From Chloroflexota bacterium (lineage in GTDB: Bacteria; Chloroflexota; Limnocylindria; QHBO01): a stretch of 46,007 bases of DNA. Below, piece after piece: positions 17,538 to 28,845 of the stretch; within the stretch, counting starts at the first letter, position 1, and every line of letters begins with the position of its first letter. Location of the stretch: assembly GCA_038040195.1 (NCBI GenBank), contig JBBPIR010000009.1, forward strand, positions 1-46,007, given 5' to 3'. The position numbers and the translations under genes are program-made. Below the pieces are notes generated by a model, which was not told where the DNA came from, did not search any database, and worked only from the letters and a program-made list of their open reading frames with translations.

Positions 17538-17671
17538 CGCCTCTACATTGGCGGTAAGCCGTCGACGTCACCCTTCGCCCATGGGAATGACCACCTCCGC
17601 CGGTACGTTGCCAGGGAGCACGCCGGCCAACCGCAAACGCCGCCAACCCGGGAGTTGGTTGGAGGAAGGGG

Positions 17672-18376
17672 TTAGGGGGGCGGTGCGATTCGGATGGAGT
17701 CGAGGATCTGCTGGAGCTCGGCCTCAACGGCAGCATCAGGCTGCGCGGGCTCGCGTGCGTGGGTCACGATCCGGACGCCATCCACATCCAGGATCTGCAC
17801 GCGAAGCGTCTCGCCGGTCGCGAGACCGGCCGTGTCATCGGCTCCGCTCCAGGGGATGACTTCGGGACAGTCCTCCGCGAGGTCGAGCGCGGTTAGCTCG
17901 ATCTCCTTTCCTCGGAATGCGCCGACGGTGACGTCTACTGGATCGGTCGCCCGGAATCCGGGCTGGCTCGAAAGCGCGCCGACAAGATCATCGACCGACG
18001 GTCCGATCGCTGGCTCGAGCCCGCCGGCGGCGGGATCGCAGGGGTCGACGTAGAGGTTGTCGGCTGTCCAGAAGGCGAACGCGTAGGTGATTTCCGGGGG
18101 CGTGTACCACAGGACGGTGGCGACGTCGGCCCTCGAGTACCCGACGTGCCATCCCGGTGGATCTCCGTCGGGAATGTCGAATGCGAGGTCTACCGGGAAC
18201 TGGTCGAGCACATAGGTGCCCGGGTCGAGGATCGCCGTCGAACCGAGATCGCGAAGCGGGCGAACTAGTGCGGAGGGAGAGACAGTCGGCGGGGTACTCG
18301 CCGGCGTACATGCGGCCAGCAGTGAGGCCGACACCACCAGCAAGCCCACGTTCACCGCCTGCGGCGTCCAACTCAT
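17672..18376 (-). CDS. hypothetical lipoprotein
   Basis: 234 residues of unknown function. The N-terminus is a lipoprotein signal peptide with a lipobox (SLLAAC, lipidated Cys at residue 23), followed by a Pro/Thr/Ser linker, so the protein should be anchored on the outer face of the membrane. The mature part has no recognised domain; its closing helix (AVEAELQQILDSIRIAP) resembles ends seen in small extracellular lipoproteins. The ATG at 18376 is chosen because AAGGAGGTGTG lies just upstream, one of the best Shine-Dalgarno sites in the window. Confidence 0.8.
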   Translation of the reverse strand: MSWTPQAVNVGLLVVSASLLAACTPASTPPTVSPSALVRPLRDLGSTAILDPGTYVLDQFPVDLAFDIPDGDPPGWHVGYSRADVATVLWYTPPEITYAFAFWTADNLYVDPCDPAAGGLEPAIGPSVDDLVGALSSQPGFRATDPVDVTVGAFRGKEIELTALDLAEDCPEVIPWSGADDTAGLATGETLRVQILDVDGVRIVTHAREPAQPDAAVEAELQQILDSIRIAPPP

Positions 18377-18666
18377 GGTCACACCTCCTTCGCTCTTCAC
18401 GCAGGCCGAACGAGGGGCGGCACCTCACCCGCGAGTATGCGCCGGCGGGCAAGCCGAAGTCGCTCCGACCTGGCGGAGCAGCACGGCGCTGAGCAGGCCC
18501 TTGACCACGTCGCTCTGCGCACCCGGGTCGCCTAGAGGCACGACCTGTTCGAGCAGATCGACATCGACCAGCCGCGAGGAGCTGGCGGTGGCCGTCTGAT
18601 GGGCGCCAACCCGTGAGCCGTCGTTGATCGCCCGGTAAGCGGGTTCCGCCATCCTCGGCCGAGACG
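18377..18666. other. intergenic region between divergent lipoprotein and helicase genes
   Basis: 290 bp between two divergently transcribed genes. A CATACT hexamer on the minus strand at about 18433-18438 could serve the lipoprotein gene. Open frames cross the region on both strands but none has a start, a ribosome site or recognisable protein similarity. Nothing else is seen. Confidence 0.5.
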
Positions 18667-20379
18667 ATGGCGCCATCAACCGCAGCACCGGCGGCTGACG
18701 GCCTGCTCGCGTCGCTCGATCCCGAGCAGCGGGCGGCGGCCGAGCTGCCGGATGGGCCGGCCCAGGTCATCGCCCCGGCCGGCAGCGGCAAGACGACGAC
18801 CCTCATCGCCCGCCTCGGCGTGCTCCTGGCGCGCGGCGTGGCACCCGATCGGATCGGCGTGGTCACCTTCAACCGCGACGCCGCCGCCGAGCTCTCGGCC
18901 CGCATCGCCAGCCGACTCACGCCGCACGTGCCCGGCGCCGCGGCGATCGAGGTCCGGACCCTGCACGCCATGGCGCGGCAGGTACTGCTCGATGCCGGGC
19001 GCCCGGTCCGGCTGATCCCCGACCGTCTCCCACTGCTGCGCGCCGCGCGTCGGCGGGCGCTCGCCGGGGTGCGCGTCGGCCCCGGCGACGATCCGCCGCC
19101 CGAGCCTCCCGATCCAGCTGTGCTCGACACCGTCGTCTCGGCCTGGAAGGTCGAGGGCCGAACGCCGGGGCCCGAGGCGGCAGCCGCGGTCGACGCCTTC
19201 GCGGCGCTGATGTCGATCCGAGGCCAGATCGACTTCGACGACCTGGTGGTGGGGGCGGTGGCGGCGCTCGAGGCAGACCCGCAGCTCCGCGGCCGCTGGC
19301 AGGCGCGCTTCAGCCACCTGCTCGTCGACGAGTTCCAGGACGTCGACGCGGCACAGCTGCGCCTCGTCCGGCTCCTCGCGGCACCCGAGGACAACCTCTT
19401 TGTCGTTGGCGATGATGATCAGACGATATACACCTGGCGCCTGGCCGATGTCCGGCGCATCCTCGAGTTCCCAAACCGGTATCCGGACGCGCGGCGGGTG
19501 ATCCTGGAGGTGAACTACCGATGCCCGCCGGCGGTGGTCGCGGCCGCGGACCGGCTGATCGCCAACAACCGCGAGCGGGTCCCGAAACGCCTCCGCGCGG
19601 CGGTCAGCGGCCGCCGGACGCCAGCCGCAGTCCCGATCACCACCTGGGCCCTGCGCGGCCCGGACGGCATCGATGACCTGGCACGTATTCTCCCCGCTTG
19701 GGCGGCCGACGCCGGGCGCCTGGCGGTGTTGGCCCGGACCCGGGCCGAGCTGGGGCCGCTCATCCTGGCCCTCCTGCGGAGCGGGATCCCGCACGCCACG
19801 AACGTGCCGTCGCCGCTCCAGGCCGAGCCGCTGGACGCGCTGCTCGGTGACCTGGCGTCGGGCGATCCGTCCGCACCACCCCTCCCCGCCCTGCTCCGGG
19901 CGCGAGCCGTGCGCAGCTGGCGCCGCGCGGACATGGCGGACCGGCTGGGCGAGGAGGACCACGCCGCGCTGGATGCGCTCATCGGGTGGGCGGTGGGGCA
20001 CCGCCGCAGCGACGCCTTCCTGGCGGCTTTCGCCGAGGCCCGCGCCCGGCTCGCGGCACTCCGCGATCCGGGTGCCGCGATTGAGCTGGCCACCGTCCAC
20101 GGCGCCAAGGGACGCGAATGGCCCACCGTCGTCGTGCTCGGGATGGAGATCGAGCGGTTCCCGAATCGGCGGGCCGTGGCGGGGGCGTCCGACCCTGTGC
20201 GGGCGTTGGAGGAGGAGCGCCGCCTGGCCTACGTTGCCGTCACGCGCTGCCGCCGGAACCTGGTCCTGGCGTGCGATCCCGACCGAGTGTCACCCTTCGT
20301 GGCCGAGATGATGGGCCTGCCGGAGCGGGCTCGGGCCGCCACCTACAGACCAACCTCCGGCGCCACGGTCACGAGGTAG
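18667..20379 (+). CDS. compact UvrD/PcrA-like superfamily 1A DNA helicase
   Basis: 570 residues, clearly shorter than UvrD/PcrA (about 720). All SF1A motifs are visible: Q-motif LDPEQRAAAE, Walker A APAGSGKTTTL (about 39-45), motif Ia VVTFNRDAAAEL, Walker B LLVDEFQDVD (about 219-227), motif III GDDDQTIYTWR, motif IV NYRCPP (about 283), motif V TVHGAKGREWPTVVVLG (about 476) and motif VI RLAYVAVTRCRR. The distance from motif IV to V is about 190 residues against about 280 in UvrD, so the 2B subdomain is reduced. It may serve repair with the nearby uvr genes. The 3' end overlaps the convergent HD gene by 37 bp. Confidence 0.9.
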   Translation: MAPSTAAPAADGLLASLDPEQRAAAELPDGPAQVIAPAGSGKTTTLIARLGVLLARGVAPDRIGVVTFNRDAAAELSARIASRLTPHVPGAAAIEVRTLHAMARQVLLDAGRPVRLIPDRLPLLRAARRRALAGVRVGPGDDPPPEPPDPAVLDTVVSAWKVEGRTPGPEAAAAVDAFAALMSIRGQIDFDDLVVGAVAALEADPQLRGRWQARFSHLLVDEFQDVDAAQLRLVRLLAAPEDNLFVVGDDDQTIYTWRLADVRRILEFPNRYPDARRVILEVNYRCPPAVVAAADRLIANNRERVPKRLRAAVSGRRTPAAVPITTWALRGPDGIDDLARILPAWAADAGRLAVLARTRAELGPLILALLRSGIPHATNVPSPLQAEPLDALLGDLASGDPSAPPLPALLRARAVRSWRRADMADRLGEEDHAALDALIGWAVGHRRSDAFLAAFAEARARLAALRDPGAAIELATVHGAKGREWPTVVVLGMEIERFPNRRAVAGASDPVRALEEERRLAYVAVTRCRRNLVLACDPDRVSPFVAEMMGLPERARAATYRPTSGATVTR

Positions 20380-20911
20380 CGGACCATGTTCGCGACGTGG
20401 TCGTCGAAGTCGAGGCCGATCTCATCGGCTCCAGCCAAGAGCATCTCGCGCGGTACGGCGCGCGCGAAGGCCTTGTCCTTCATCCGCTTGCGGACATTGA
20501 CCGGCTCGACATCGGCCAGCTGCTTCGACGGCCGCATGAGTGCGACCGCCACCAGGAAACCGGCCAGCTCATCGCAGGCGTACACGAAGTGGTCCAGGCG
20601 GCTCTCGCGAGGGATCCCGAGGGCATCGTTGTGCGACCGCACCGCGTGGACGACGTCCTCCGGATATCCGAGCCGCGCGAGCTCGTCCGCCCCGATCGCC
20701 CCGTGGGTGGCGGGATCGGGGAAGCGCTCGTAGTCCAGGTCGTGGAGCAGCCCGGCGATCCCCCACCACTCCACGGTTGCCGGGTCCCCACCCTCATCGG
20801 TGGCGTAGCCGCGCACGCCGGCCTCCACCAGCAGCCCGTGCTTGCGCAGCGACGGGTTGGCGTTCCACTCGTGGAGCAGCGCCAGTGCCTCGTCGCGGGA
20901 TGGCACGGGCG

Positions 20912-20915
<4 letters not shown>
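20343..20915 (-). CDS. HD-domain putative phosphohydrolase
   Basis: 190 residues. The HD fold is visible as an early His in the first helices ([16 protein letters not shown]), the signature [14 protein letters not shown] and a downstream [13 protein letters not shown], the usual metal-binding order H...HD...H. Such proteins are predicted metal-dependent phosphohydrolases; the substrate here is unknown. The start is TTG, overlapping the uvrA stop (TTGA). The link to uvrA is therefore translational, though a repair role is not established. Confidence 0.85.
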
Positions 20916-23851
<2,936 letters not shown>

Positions 23852-23859
23852 CGGGCCTG

Positions 23860-23865
23860 ATGATA
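23860..23865 (-). promoter_or_regulatory. uvrA promoter -10 box
   Basis: TATCAT on the minus strand, eight bases before the uvrA ATG, in the 41-bp gap downstream of the GH1 gene. A 17-bp spacer would place the -35 region at 23883-23888, inside the LexA-type box. Confidence 0.55.
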
Positions 23866-23877
23866 TCAGACCGATAT

Positions 23878-23889
23878 GAACACCTGTTC
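23878..23889. promoter_or_regulatory. LexA-type SOS box upstream of uvrA
   Basis: GAACACCTGTTC, a perfect match to the Gram-positive LexA core GAAC-N4-GTTC, 12 bases upstream of the uvrA -10 box. It overlaps the expected -35 position, where a repressor would block RNA polymerase. The lexA gene itself is not in the window. Confidence 0.65.
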
Positions 23890-23892
23890 GGT

Positions 23893-25266
23893 TTACTCCC
23901 CGGCGCGGTGCTGCTGAACGAGCGACCGGTACCACTCTCCGCTTTCCTTGAGGCTTCGCTGCTGGGTCGCGTAGTCAACCCGGACGAGGCCGAATCGCTG
24001 CCCGAACCCCTTCTCCCATTCGAAGTTGTCGAACAGGGACCAAGCGAAATACCCGCTCAGCGGGACGCCCTCGGCCAGCGCTCGCGCGGCCGCTTCGAGA
24101 TGGGCGGCGAGATACTCGCGGCGCTCGAAGTCCGGCACCGCCACGCCTTCGCCGGGCTCGGGATCGGCGAACGCTGCGCCGTTCTCGGTCACCACCATGG
24201 ACGGAGGTCCGTAGTCGCGATGGAGCCGGATGAGGACCTGTCGCAACCCGTCGGGATGGACCTCCCAGCCCATCGTCGTCTGCCGCCCCGCCGACCCGGT
24301 CGTGACACGGATGCCGAACGGCGATCCCGGGTCGGCTTCGACGATCTCGCGGGTGTAGTAGTTCACCCCCAGGAAGTCGAGTCCGGAACCGGGCAGCTCC
24401 GGAGGATCGAGGTCCGGCAGGTGTCCGGCCTCGCGGTGGGCCGCCAGCGCGCGCTCGGGATAACCAAGGCCGAAGAGAGGGTCGAGGAACCAGTCCTGGC
24501 GGATCGCCCGGTGGAGGAGCGCGGCCTGAACGTCCTCCTCGCTCGTTGTCGCAGGCTCGACAAGATTGAGGTCCAGCGCGACGCCGACCCGCGCGTCCGG
24601 GGCTCTTGCCCGGATCCGGGCCGCGGCCACCGCATGGGCGGCCAGCGCCGCCCCGGCCACCCGGAGCGCCAGGCCCCAGTCTCGCTCACCCGGCGCATGC
24701 CTTCCTATCGCGTGACCGAAAAAGGCGAAGACCTGTGGCTCGTTGATCGTGATCCACGTTCGGACCCGATCGCCGAACCGATCGGCCAGCAGTCCGACGT
24801 AGTCCGCGAAGGCCTCGACGATCGACTGGTGCACCCATCCGCCCCGGTCCTGCAGCGCCTGTGGCAAATCCCAGTGATACGCGGTGAGGAACGGCTCAAT
24901 GCCGCGCTCCAGCAGGCCGTCGATGAGGCGGTCGTAGAAGTCGATGCCGCGTTCGTTCGTCGCCCCCGTGCCCGCGGGGAGCACCCGCGGCCAGCTCACG
25001 CTGAAGCGGTAGGCGCCCACCCCGAGCGCGGCCAGCAGGTCGAGATCCTCCGCCCAACGGTGGTAGTGGTCGCAGGTCAGGTCGCCGGTGTCGCCGTTCT
25101 GAATACGACCCGGCTCGTGACTGAAGGTGTCCCAGATGGACGGGCCGCGGCCTTCCGCCGCAACCGCGCCCTCGATCTGATAGGCCGATGACGCGACACC
25201 GAACGTGAAGCCCGGAGGGAATCTGTCGGCCAGCGCCGCGACATCGTGGACCGGTGTGCCGGTCAC
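23893..25266 (-). CDS. glycoside hydrolase family 1 beta-glucosidase/beta-galactosidase
   Basis: 457 residues, normal for GH1. The N-terminus [20 protein letters not shown] is the family signature. The acid/base Glu is in TINEPQ, the nucleophile Glu in VVTENGAAF, and [15 protein letters not shown] is the aglycone/substrate loop. It hydrolyses terminal beta-linked glucose or galactose, probably from oligosaccharides imported by the adjacent ABC transporter; there is no signal peptide, so it acts in the cytoplasm. GTG at 25266 overlaps the upstream permease stop (GTGA), so it is the last gene of the operon. Confidence 0.95.
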   Translation of the reverse strand: MTGTPVHDVAALADRFPPGFTFGVASSAYQIEGAVAAEGRGPSIWDTFSHEPGRIQNGDTGDLTCDHYHRWAEDLDLLAALGVGAYRFSVSWPRVLPAGTGATNERGIDFYDRLIDGLLERGIEPFLTAYHWDLPQALQDRGGWVHQSIVEAFADYVGLLADRFGDRVRTWITINEPQVFAFFGHAIGRHAPGERDWGLALRVAGAALAAHAVAAARIRARAPDARVGVALDLNLVEPATTSEEDVQAALLHRAIRQDWFLDPLFGLGYPERALAAHREAGHLPDLDPPELPGSGLDFLGVNYYTREIVEADPGSPFGIRVTTGSAGRQTTMGWEVHPDGLRQVLIRLHRDYGPPSMVVTENGAAFADPEPGEGVAVPDFERREYLAAHLEAAARALAEGVPLSGYFAWSLFDNFEWEKGFGQRFGLVRVDYATQQRSLKESGEWYRSLVQQHRAGE

Positions 25267-26345
25267 TTCTCCACCCCGACGAAGACCACGCCTCGCATGA
25301 ATGCCCGTTGGGCGAGAAAGAACACGATCACGGGTAAGGCCATGGCCAGGATCGCCGCCGCCTGGAGCGTGGGCGGGTCCCCGGCGTACAGTGCCGTGAA
25401 GCGCCCGAGCCCGACCGACAGGGGCTGGAGGTCGGGCTCGCTCTGGAGATAGACCAGTGGCAGGAAGTAGTCGTTCCACGCCCAGAAGAAGTGGAAAAGC
25501 GCGACCGCGACGATGGCCGGGATGGCCTGCGGGATGATGATCGAGCGGAGGATGCGCAGCGGCCCGGCGCCATCGATCATCGCAGCTTCGTCCAACTCAC
25601 GCGGGATCGTGAGGAAGTACTGGCGGAGGAGGAACACGTTGTAGGCGTTCGAGAAGAAGTGTGGAACGATCAGCGGCAGCCAGGTCCCGACCCAGCCGAG
25701 CTGGAGGTAGACCGCATAGCTCGGGATGAGCGTGACCTGGAACGGCAGGACGATGGTTGCGAGCATCACGAGGAACAGCCCGTTGCGGCCGGGGAATCGG
25801 AAGCGGCTGAACCCGTAGGCCACGCAGATCGCGGACACCACCGCGCCGAAGGTCGAGAGGCCGGCGATGATGATCGTGTTCAGGAACAGGCGCGGGAACT
25901 CGATCCGCTCCCAGGCGCTCGCGAAGTTCTCGAAGGTCAGCTCGACGTGGCGCACCTGCTCGAGCGTTCGCCAGCGGCCGACCCATTCGATCGGTCCCGC
26001 CTCCGGGTTCGCCGGGTCGATGAAGATCGCGTCCTCGCGGTGCGGCTCGATGAGCGCCCACTCGCGGATGCCCGCCTCGGTGGGCACCGCGTAGATGGGA
26101 TACGCCTCGCCTTCGTACTCGAACGTGGCCGGGCGGGCCGGAAAGAGCGGCGCGTTCTGGTCGGCGAGCTGCTCGTGTTCCTTGAAGGCAGTCGCGGTCA
26201 TGTAGGCCAGCGGCATGAGGAACGCCGAGACGAGCACGATGGCGAACAGCGTGACGCCGGACACCGCCGCGAACCGCCGCGTCTGGCGGCGGAGGGCGGA
26301 CCCGGTTGCCCGCGGTCGCGTGAGCGCCGACGTCGGCGCCGTCAT
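25263..26345 (-). CDS. carbohydrate ABC transporter permease, MalG type
   Basis: 360 residues of the CUT1 MalG class. TM1 is at about 27-50, followed by an unusually long extracytoplasmic stretch of about 85 residues before the conserved ENFASAW...FLNTIII segment. The EAA loop, which contacts the ATPase, is RELDEAAMIDGAGPLRILRS. ATG at 26345 overlaps the stop of the partner permease (ATGA). Together they form the membrane channel for the sugar bound by the lipoprotein upstream. Confidence 0.93.
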   Translation of the reverse strand: MTAPTSALTRPRATGSALRRQTRRFAAVSGVTLFAIVLVSAFLMPLAYMTATAFKEHEQLADQNAPLFPARPATFEYEGEAYPIYAVPTEAGIREWALIEPHREDAIFIDPANPEAGPIEWVGRWRTLEQVRHVELTFENFASAWERIEFPRLFLNTIIIAGLSTFGAVVSAICVAYGFSRFRFPGRNGLFLVMLATIVLPFQVTLIPSYAVYLQLGWVGTWLPLIVPHFFSNAYNVFLLRQYFLTIPRELDEAAMIDGAGPLRILRSIIIPQAIPAIVAVALFHFFWAWNDYFLPLVYLQSEPDLQPLSVGLGRFTALYAGDPPTLQAAAILAMALPVIVFFLAQRAFMRGVVFVGVEK

Positions 26346-27304
26346 CGGTCCGCGCCCGAGTAGACCCACGATCCCGCCGTCCGGAACAGTACGAAGGTCA
26401 GCGCCAGGACGATCACGAACAGGAGCCAAGCCAGCGCGGAGGCGTAGCCCATGTGGAAGAACGCGAAGCCCTCGCGGAACAGATTCAGGTTGAAGAACAG
26501 CGTTTCGCGCGCGGGATCGCCGCGACCGTTGCTGATGACGTACGCCTGGGTGAAGTACTGGAAGGTGGCGATCAGGGCAATGATCAGGTTGTAGAAGAGG
26601 ACCGGCGAGATGAGCGGGAGCGTCACGTTGCGAAACGTTCCCCACCGGCCGGCACCATCAACCCGAGCCGCGTCGTACAGCTCAGTGGGCACGCTTTGGA
26701 GGCCGGCCAGGAAGATCAGCATCATGTTGCCGATCCCCCACAGGCCCATGAGCACCAGGGCGGGGTGGACCCAGGTCGTGCTGTTCAGCCAGTCCGGCCC
26801 CTGGATGCCGAACACGGCGAGGCCCTGGTTGAGCCAACCGTTGCCGGCGTTCAGGACACCGATCCAGATGACGGTGCTGGCCACGATCGGGATCTGCATC
26901 GGCATGTAGAACAGCGTCCGGAACACGTTGCGCCCGGCCAGGAGCGTGCTGTTCACGAGCAACGCCACGCCGAGGGCGAAGGCCAGCGTGGTCGGGACGA
27001 CGAGCAGGGCGAAGCGAACGGTCACGCCCAGCGACTGGATCAGGATCGGGTCGTGCAGCATCTGGACGTAGTTGTCGAGACCGATGAAATGGATCTCATC
27101 GACCGCCCGCGGATCGAAGTCGGTGAACGACAGGACGAGCGAGGCGAGCATCGGCAGGGCCGAGAACAGGACGAATCCGACGATCCACGGGGAGATGAAG
27201 ACGAGCCCGGTCAGGGCCTCACGCGTTTCGAGTGACGAGAAGCGACCCGATGGCGGCCGTGCCGCGACGGCGCGGGGGGTGCCCGACTCGGAGATCGCCG
27301 TCAT
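26342..27304 (-). CDS. carbohydrate ABC transporter permease, MalF type
   Basis: 320 residues with six predicted helices: an N-terminal helix SPWIVGFVLFSALPMLASLV, the family segment LDNYVQM, and the EAA loop LYDAARVDGAGRWGTFRNVT. It pairs with the MalG-type protein. It lies 76 bp after the solute-binding protein gene; that gap holds a perfect 14-bp hairpin, the only break of note in an otherwise overlapping operon. Confidence 0.93.
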   Translation of the reverse strand: MTAISESGTPRAVAARPPSGRFSSLETREALTGLVFISPWIVGFVLFSALPMLASLVLSFTDFDPRAVDEIHFIGLDNYVQMLHDPILIQSLGVTVRFALLVVPTTLAFALGVALLVNSTLLAGRNVFRTLFYMPMQIPIVASTVIWIGVLNAGNGWLNQGLAVFGIQGPDWLNSTTWVHPALVLMGLWGIGNMMLIFLAGLQSVPTELYDAARVDGAGRWGTFRNVTLPLISPVLFYNLIIALIATFQYFTQAYVISNGRGDPARETLFFNLNLFREGFAFFHMGYASALAWLLFVIVLALTFVLFRTAGSWVYSGADR

Positions 27305-27340
27305 CCGCCCTCACCTCAGCTGACTTGGGATGGGAAGGAT

Positions 27341-27372
27341 ACGAGGGGCGGCCGAAACCGGCCGCCCCTCGT
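27341..27372. terminator. perfect hairpin between solute-binding protein and permease genes
   Basis: A 14-bp perfect inverted repeat (ACGAGGGGCGGCCG at 27341-27354, its complement at 27359-27372) with a 4-base loop. No U-tract follows on the minus strand. It may act as a partial attenuator or as a 3' barrier that stabilises the solute-binding protein mRNA, as known for malE-malF type operons. Confidence 0.75.
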
Positions 27373-27380
27373 CGTGTGGG

Positions 27381-28796
27381 CTAGCTGCCCTCGTCGAACA
27401 GCGCCTGCAACGTCTCGACGTGGGCGTCGATCTCGGCCTGCAGGTCGAGCCCCGGGGTCGTCCACAGCAGCGCGCCGAAGTCCTTGTTGGCCGAGTCGGC
27501 CTCCTCGAAGTTCGGCATGAATGCCTCGTGGCTCGGGTTGTCCGGGAAACCGAGCATCTGCGACGACACGTTCCAGTCGATCACGAGCGGGGCGAACCGC
27601 TCGTCCAGACCGGCGAAGAAGGCATCCCGCTGGCTCGCGATCGCGGGCATGGCGCCCCAGACCTGGACCAGGTCGGCCTGCTGGCTCAGGTAGGCCAGCA
27701 CTTCAAACGCTTCCTCGGGATGCTCGGTCGTGTCGAGGATGCCGATCGTATCGGCATGAAGCTTCGAGGTGACCGTGCCGTCCGGACCTTCCGGCAGCAC
27801 CGCGATGTCCCAATCGGTCACCGCAGGGTCACCCTCGGCGGGGTAGATGCAGCAGACGTACCACTGGTGGACGGCGTCCATCGCGATCAGACCGCTCTGG
27901 AACGTGTTCCGGTCCTCGCCGCCGCCGATGGCCTCGGCCTCGGCCTTGGTTGGCGCGAAGTGGTCGGTCCAGACTGCGTCGTAGTAGAACTGCAGCCCCT
28001 CGCGCCAGTTGTCCGGCCACTGGGCCGTCGTGCCGTCATCGGCCACGACCGAGCCCGACCCGCCGAAGATCGTGGACAGGGCCCGAGTGTCGATCTCGGT
28101 GAACTGGGCATCGAGGCCCCACTGCGCAATGCTGTTCGGGTCGAAGGCGGCGCTGGTCGCATCGTTGCCGTTGGCATCAACGGTCAGCAGCATGGCCAGA
28201 TCTCGGACCGTGTCCCAGGTCCAGTCCTGACCCTCGTACTGCTCCCCCACCTCGTGTGGCGGATATGCCAGGCCCGCCTCGTCGAAGAGTGACTTGTTGT
28301 AGTAGATGAACTGCGGGTAGACCGCCATCGGGATGCCGATCTGCTTGCCGTCCACGTTGTAGGCGTCGATCAGCGCCTGGTCGATCGCCGACAGGTCGAC
28401 GCCGGAGGACTCGATGTAGGGCGCCAGGTCGAGGAGCTGGTCGCCGAACGACTGCAGCGCCCGGATCCCGATCGGCCCGATGATGTCCGGCGGATCGGTC
28501 GGCATTCGGGTGTTCAGGGTGTTCTGAGCATCGGTGTTGTCGACGACCGTCAACTCGATCTGGATGTTGTCATGCGACTCGTTGAAGGCGGCGACGACCG
28601 CCTCCTCGGTTGGGATCTGCTCTGGGTTCTCGCCGGTGCCCAGGCCGACGTACCACTCGATCTCGACGACTTCGCCGGAGGCGCTTGCGCCGGGCGAACC
28701 GGTCGGCGATGCCGAGCTCTGGCACGCGGCCAGGAGCAAGAGAATTGCGGCCAATACGGCCGTGAACTGCATGGGCGTGCGCCCAATCCGATCCAT
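27381..28796 (-). CDS. sugar ABC transporter solute-binding lipoprotein
   Basis: 471 residues. It has a signal peptide with lipobox (LLLLAAC), a Ser/Pro/Gly linker, then a family 1 extracellular solute-binding fold (VEIEWYVGLGTGENP, VVAAFNESHDNIQIELTVV). It captures an oligosaccharide for the two permeases; the GH1 partner suggests a beta-glucoside such as cellobiose, but the ligand is not proven. ATG at 28796 has GGAGGAG just upstream. Genes of this class usually rely on a shared MsmK/UgpC-type ATPase, and none is in this operon. Confidence 0.94.
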   Translation of the reverse strand: MDRIGRTPMQFTAVLAAILLLLAACQSSASPTGSPGASASGEVVEIEWYVGLGTGENPEQIPTEEAVVAAFNESHDNIQIELTVVDNTDAQNTLNTRMPTDPPDIIGPIGIRALQSFGDQLLDLAPYIESSGVDLSAIDQALIDAYNVDGKQIGIPMAVYPQFIYYNKSLFDEAGLAYPPHEVGEQYEGQDWTWDTVRDLAMLLTVDANGNDATSAAFDPNSIAQWGLDAQFTEIDTRALSTIFGGSGSVVADDGTTAQWPDNWREGLQFYYDAVWTDHFAPTKAEAEAIGGGEDRNTFQSGLIAMDAVHQWYVCCIYPAEGDPAVTDWDIAVLPEGPDGTVTSKLHADTIGILDTTEHPEEAFEVLAYLSQQADLVQVWGAMPAIASQRDAFFAGLDERFAPLVIDWNVSSQMLGFPDNPSHEAFMPNFEEADSANKDFGALLWTTPGLDLQAEIDAHVETLQALFDEGS

Positions 28797-28845
28797 GGGA
28801 ACTCCTCCACTACTCCGATGACGGTGAACGCGCGGTCGAGGGCCG

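Noticed and set aside
18425-18688. 87-codon minus-strand frame between lipoprotein and helicase genes
   Set aside because: One stretch looks helical (VDVDLLEQVVPLGDPGAQSD), but there is no ribosome site, the start lies inside the helicase gene, and no family is recognised.
17988-19394. 468-codon minus-strand frame spanning the helicase start and lipoprotein gene
   Set aside because: It crosses two real genes in the wrong frame or strand and is Arg/Ser-rich without any domain.
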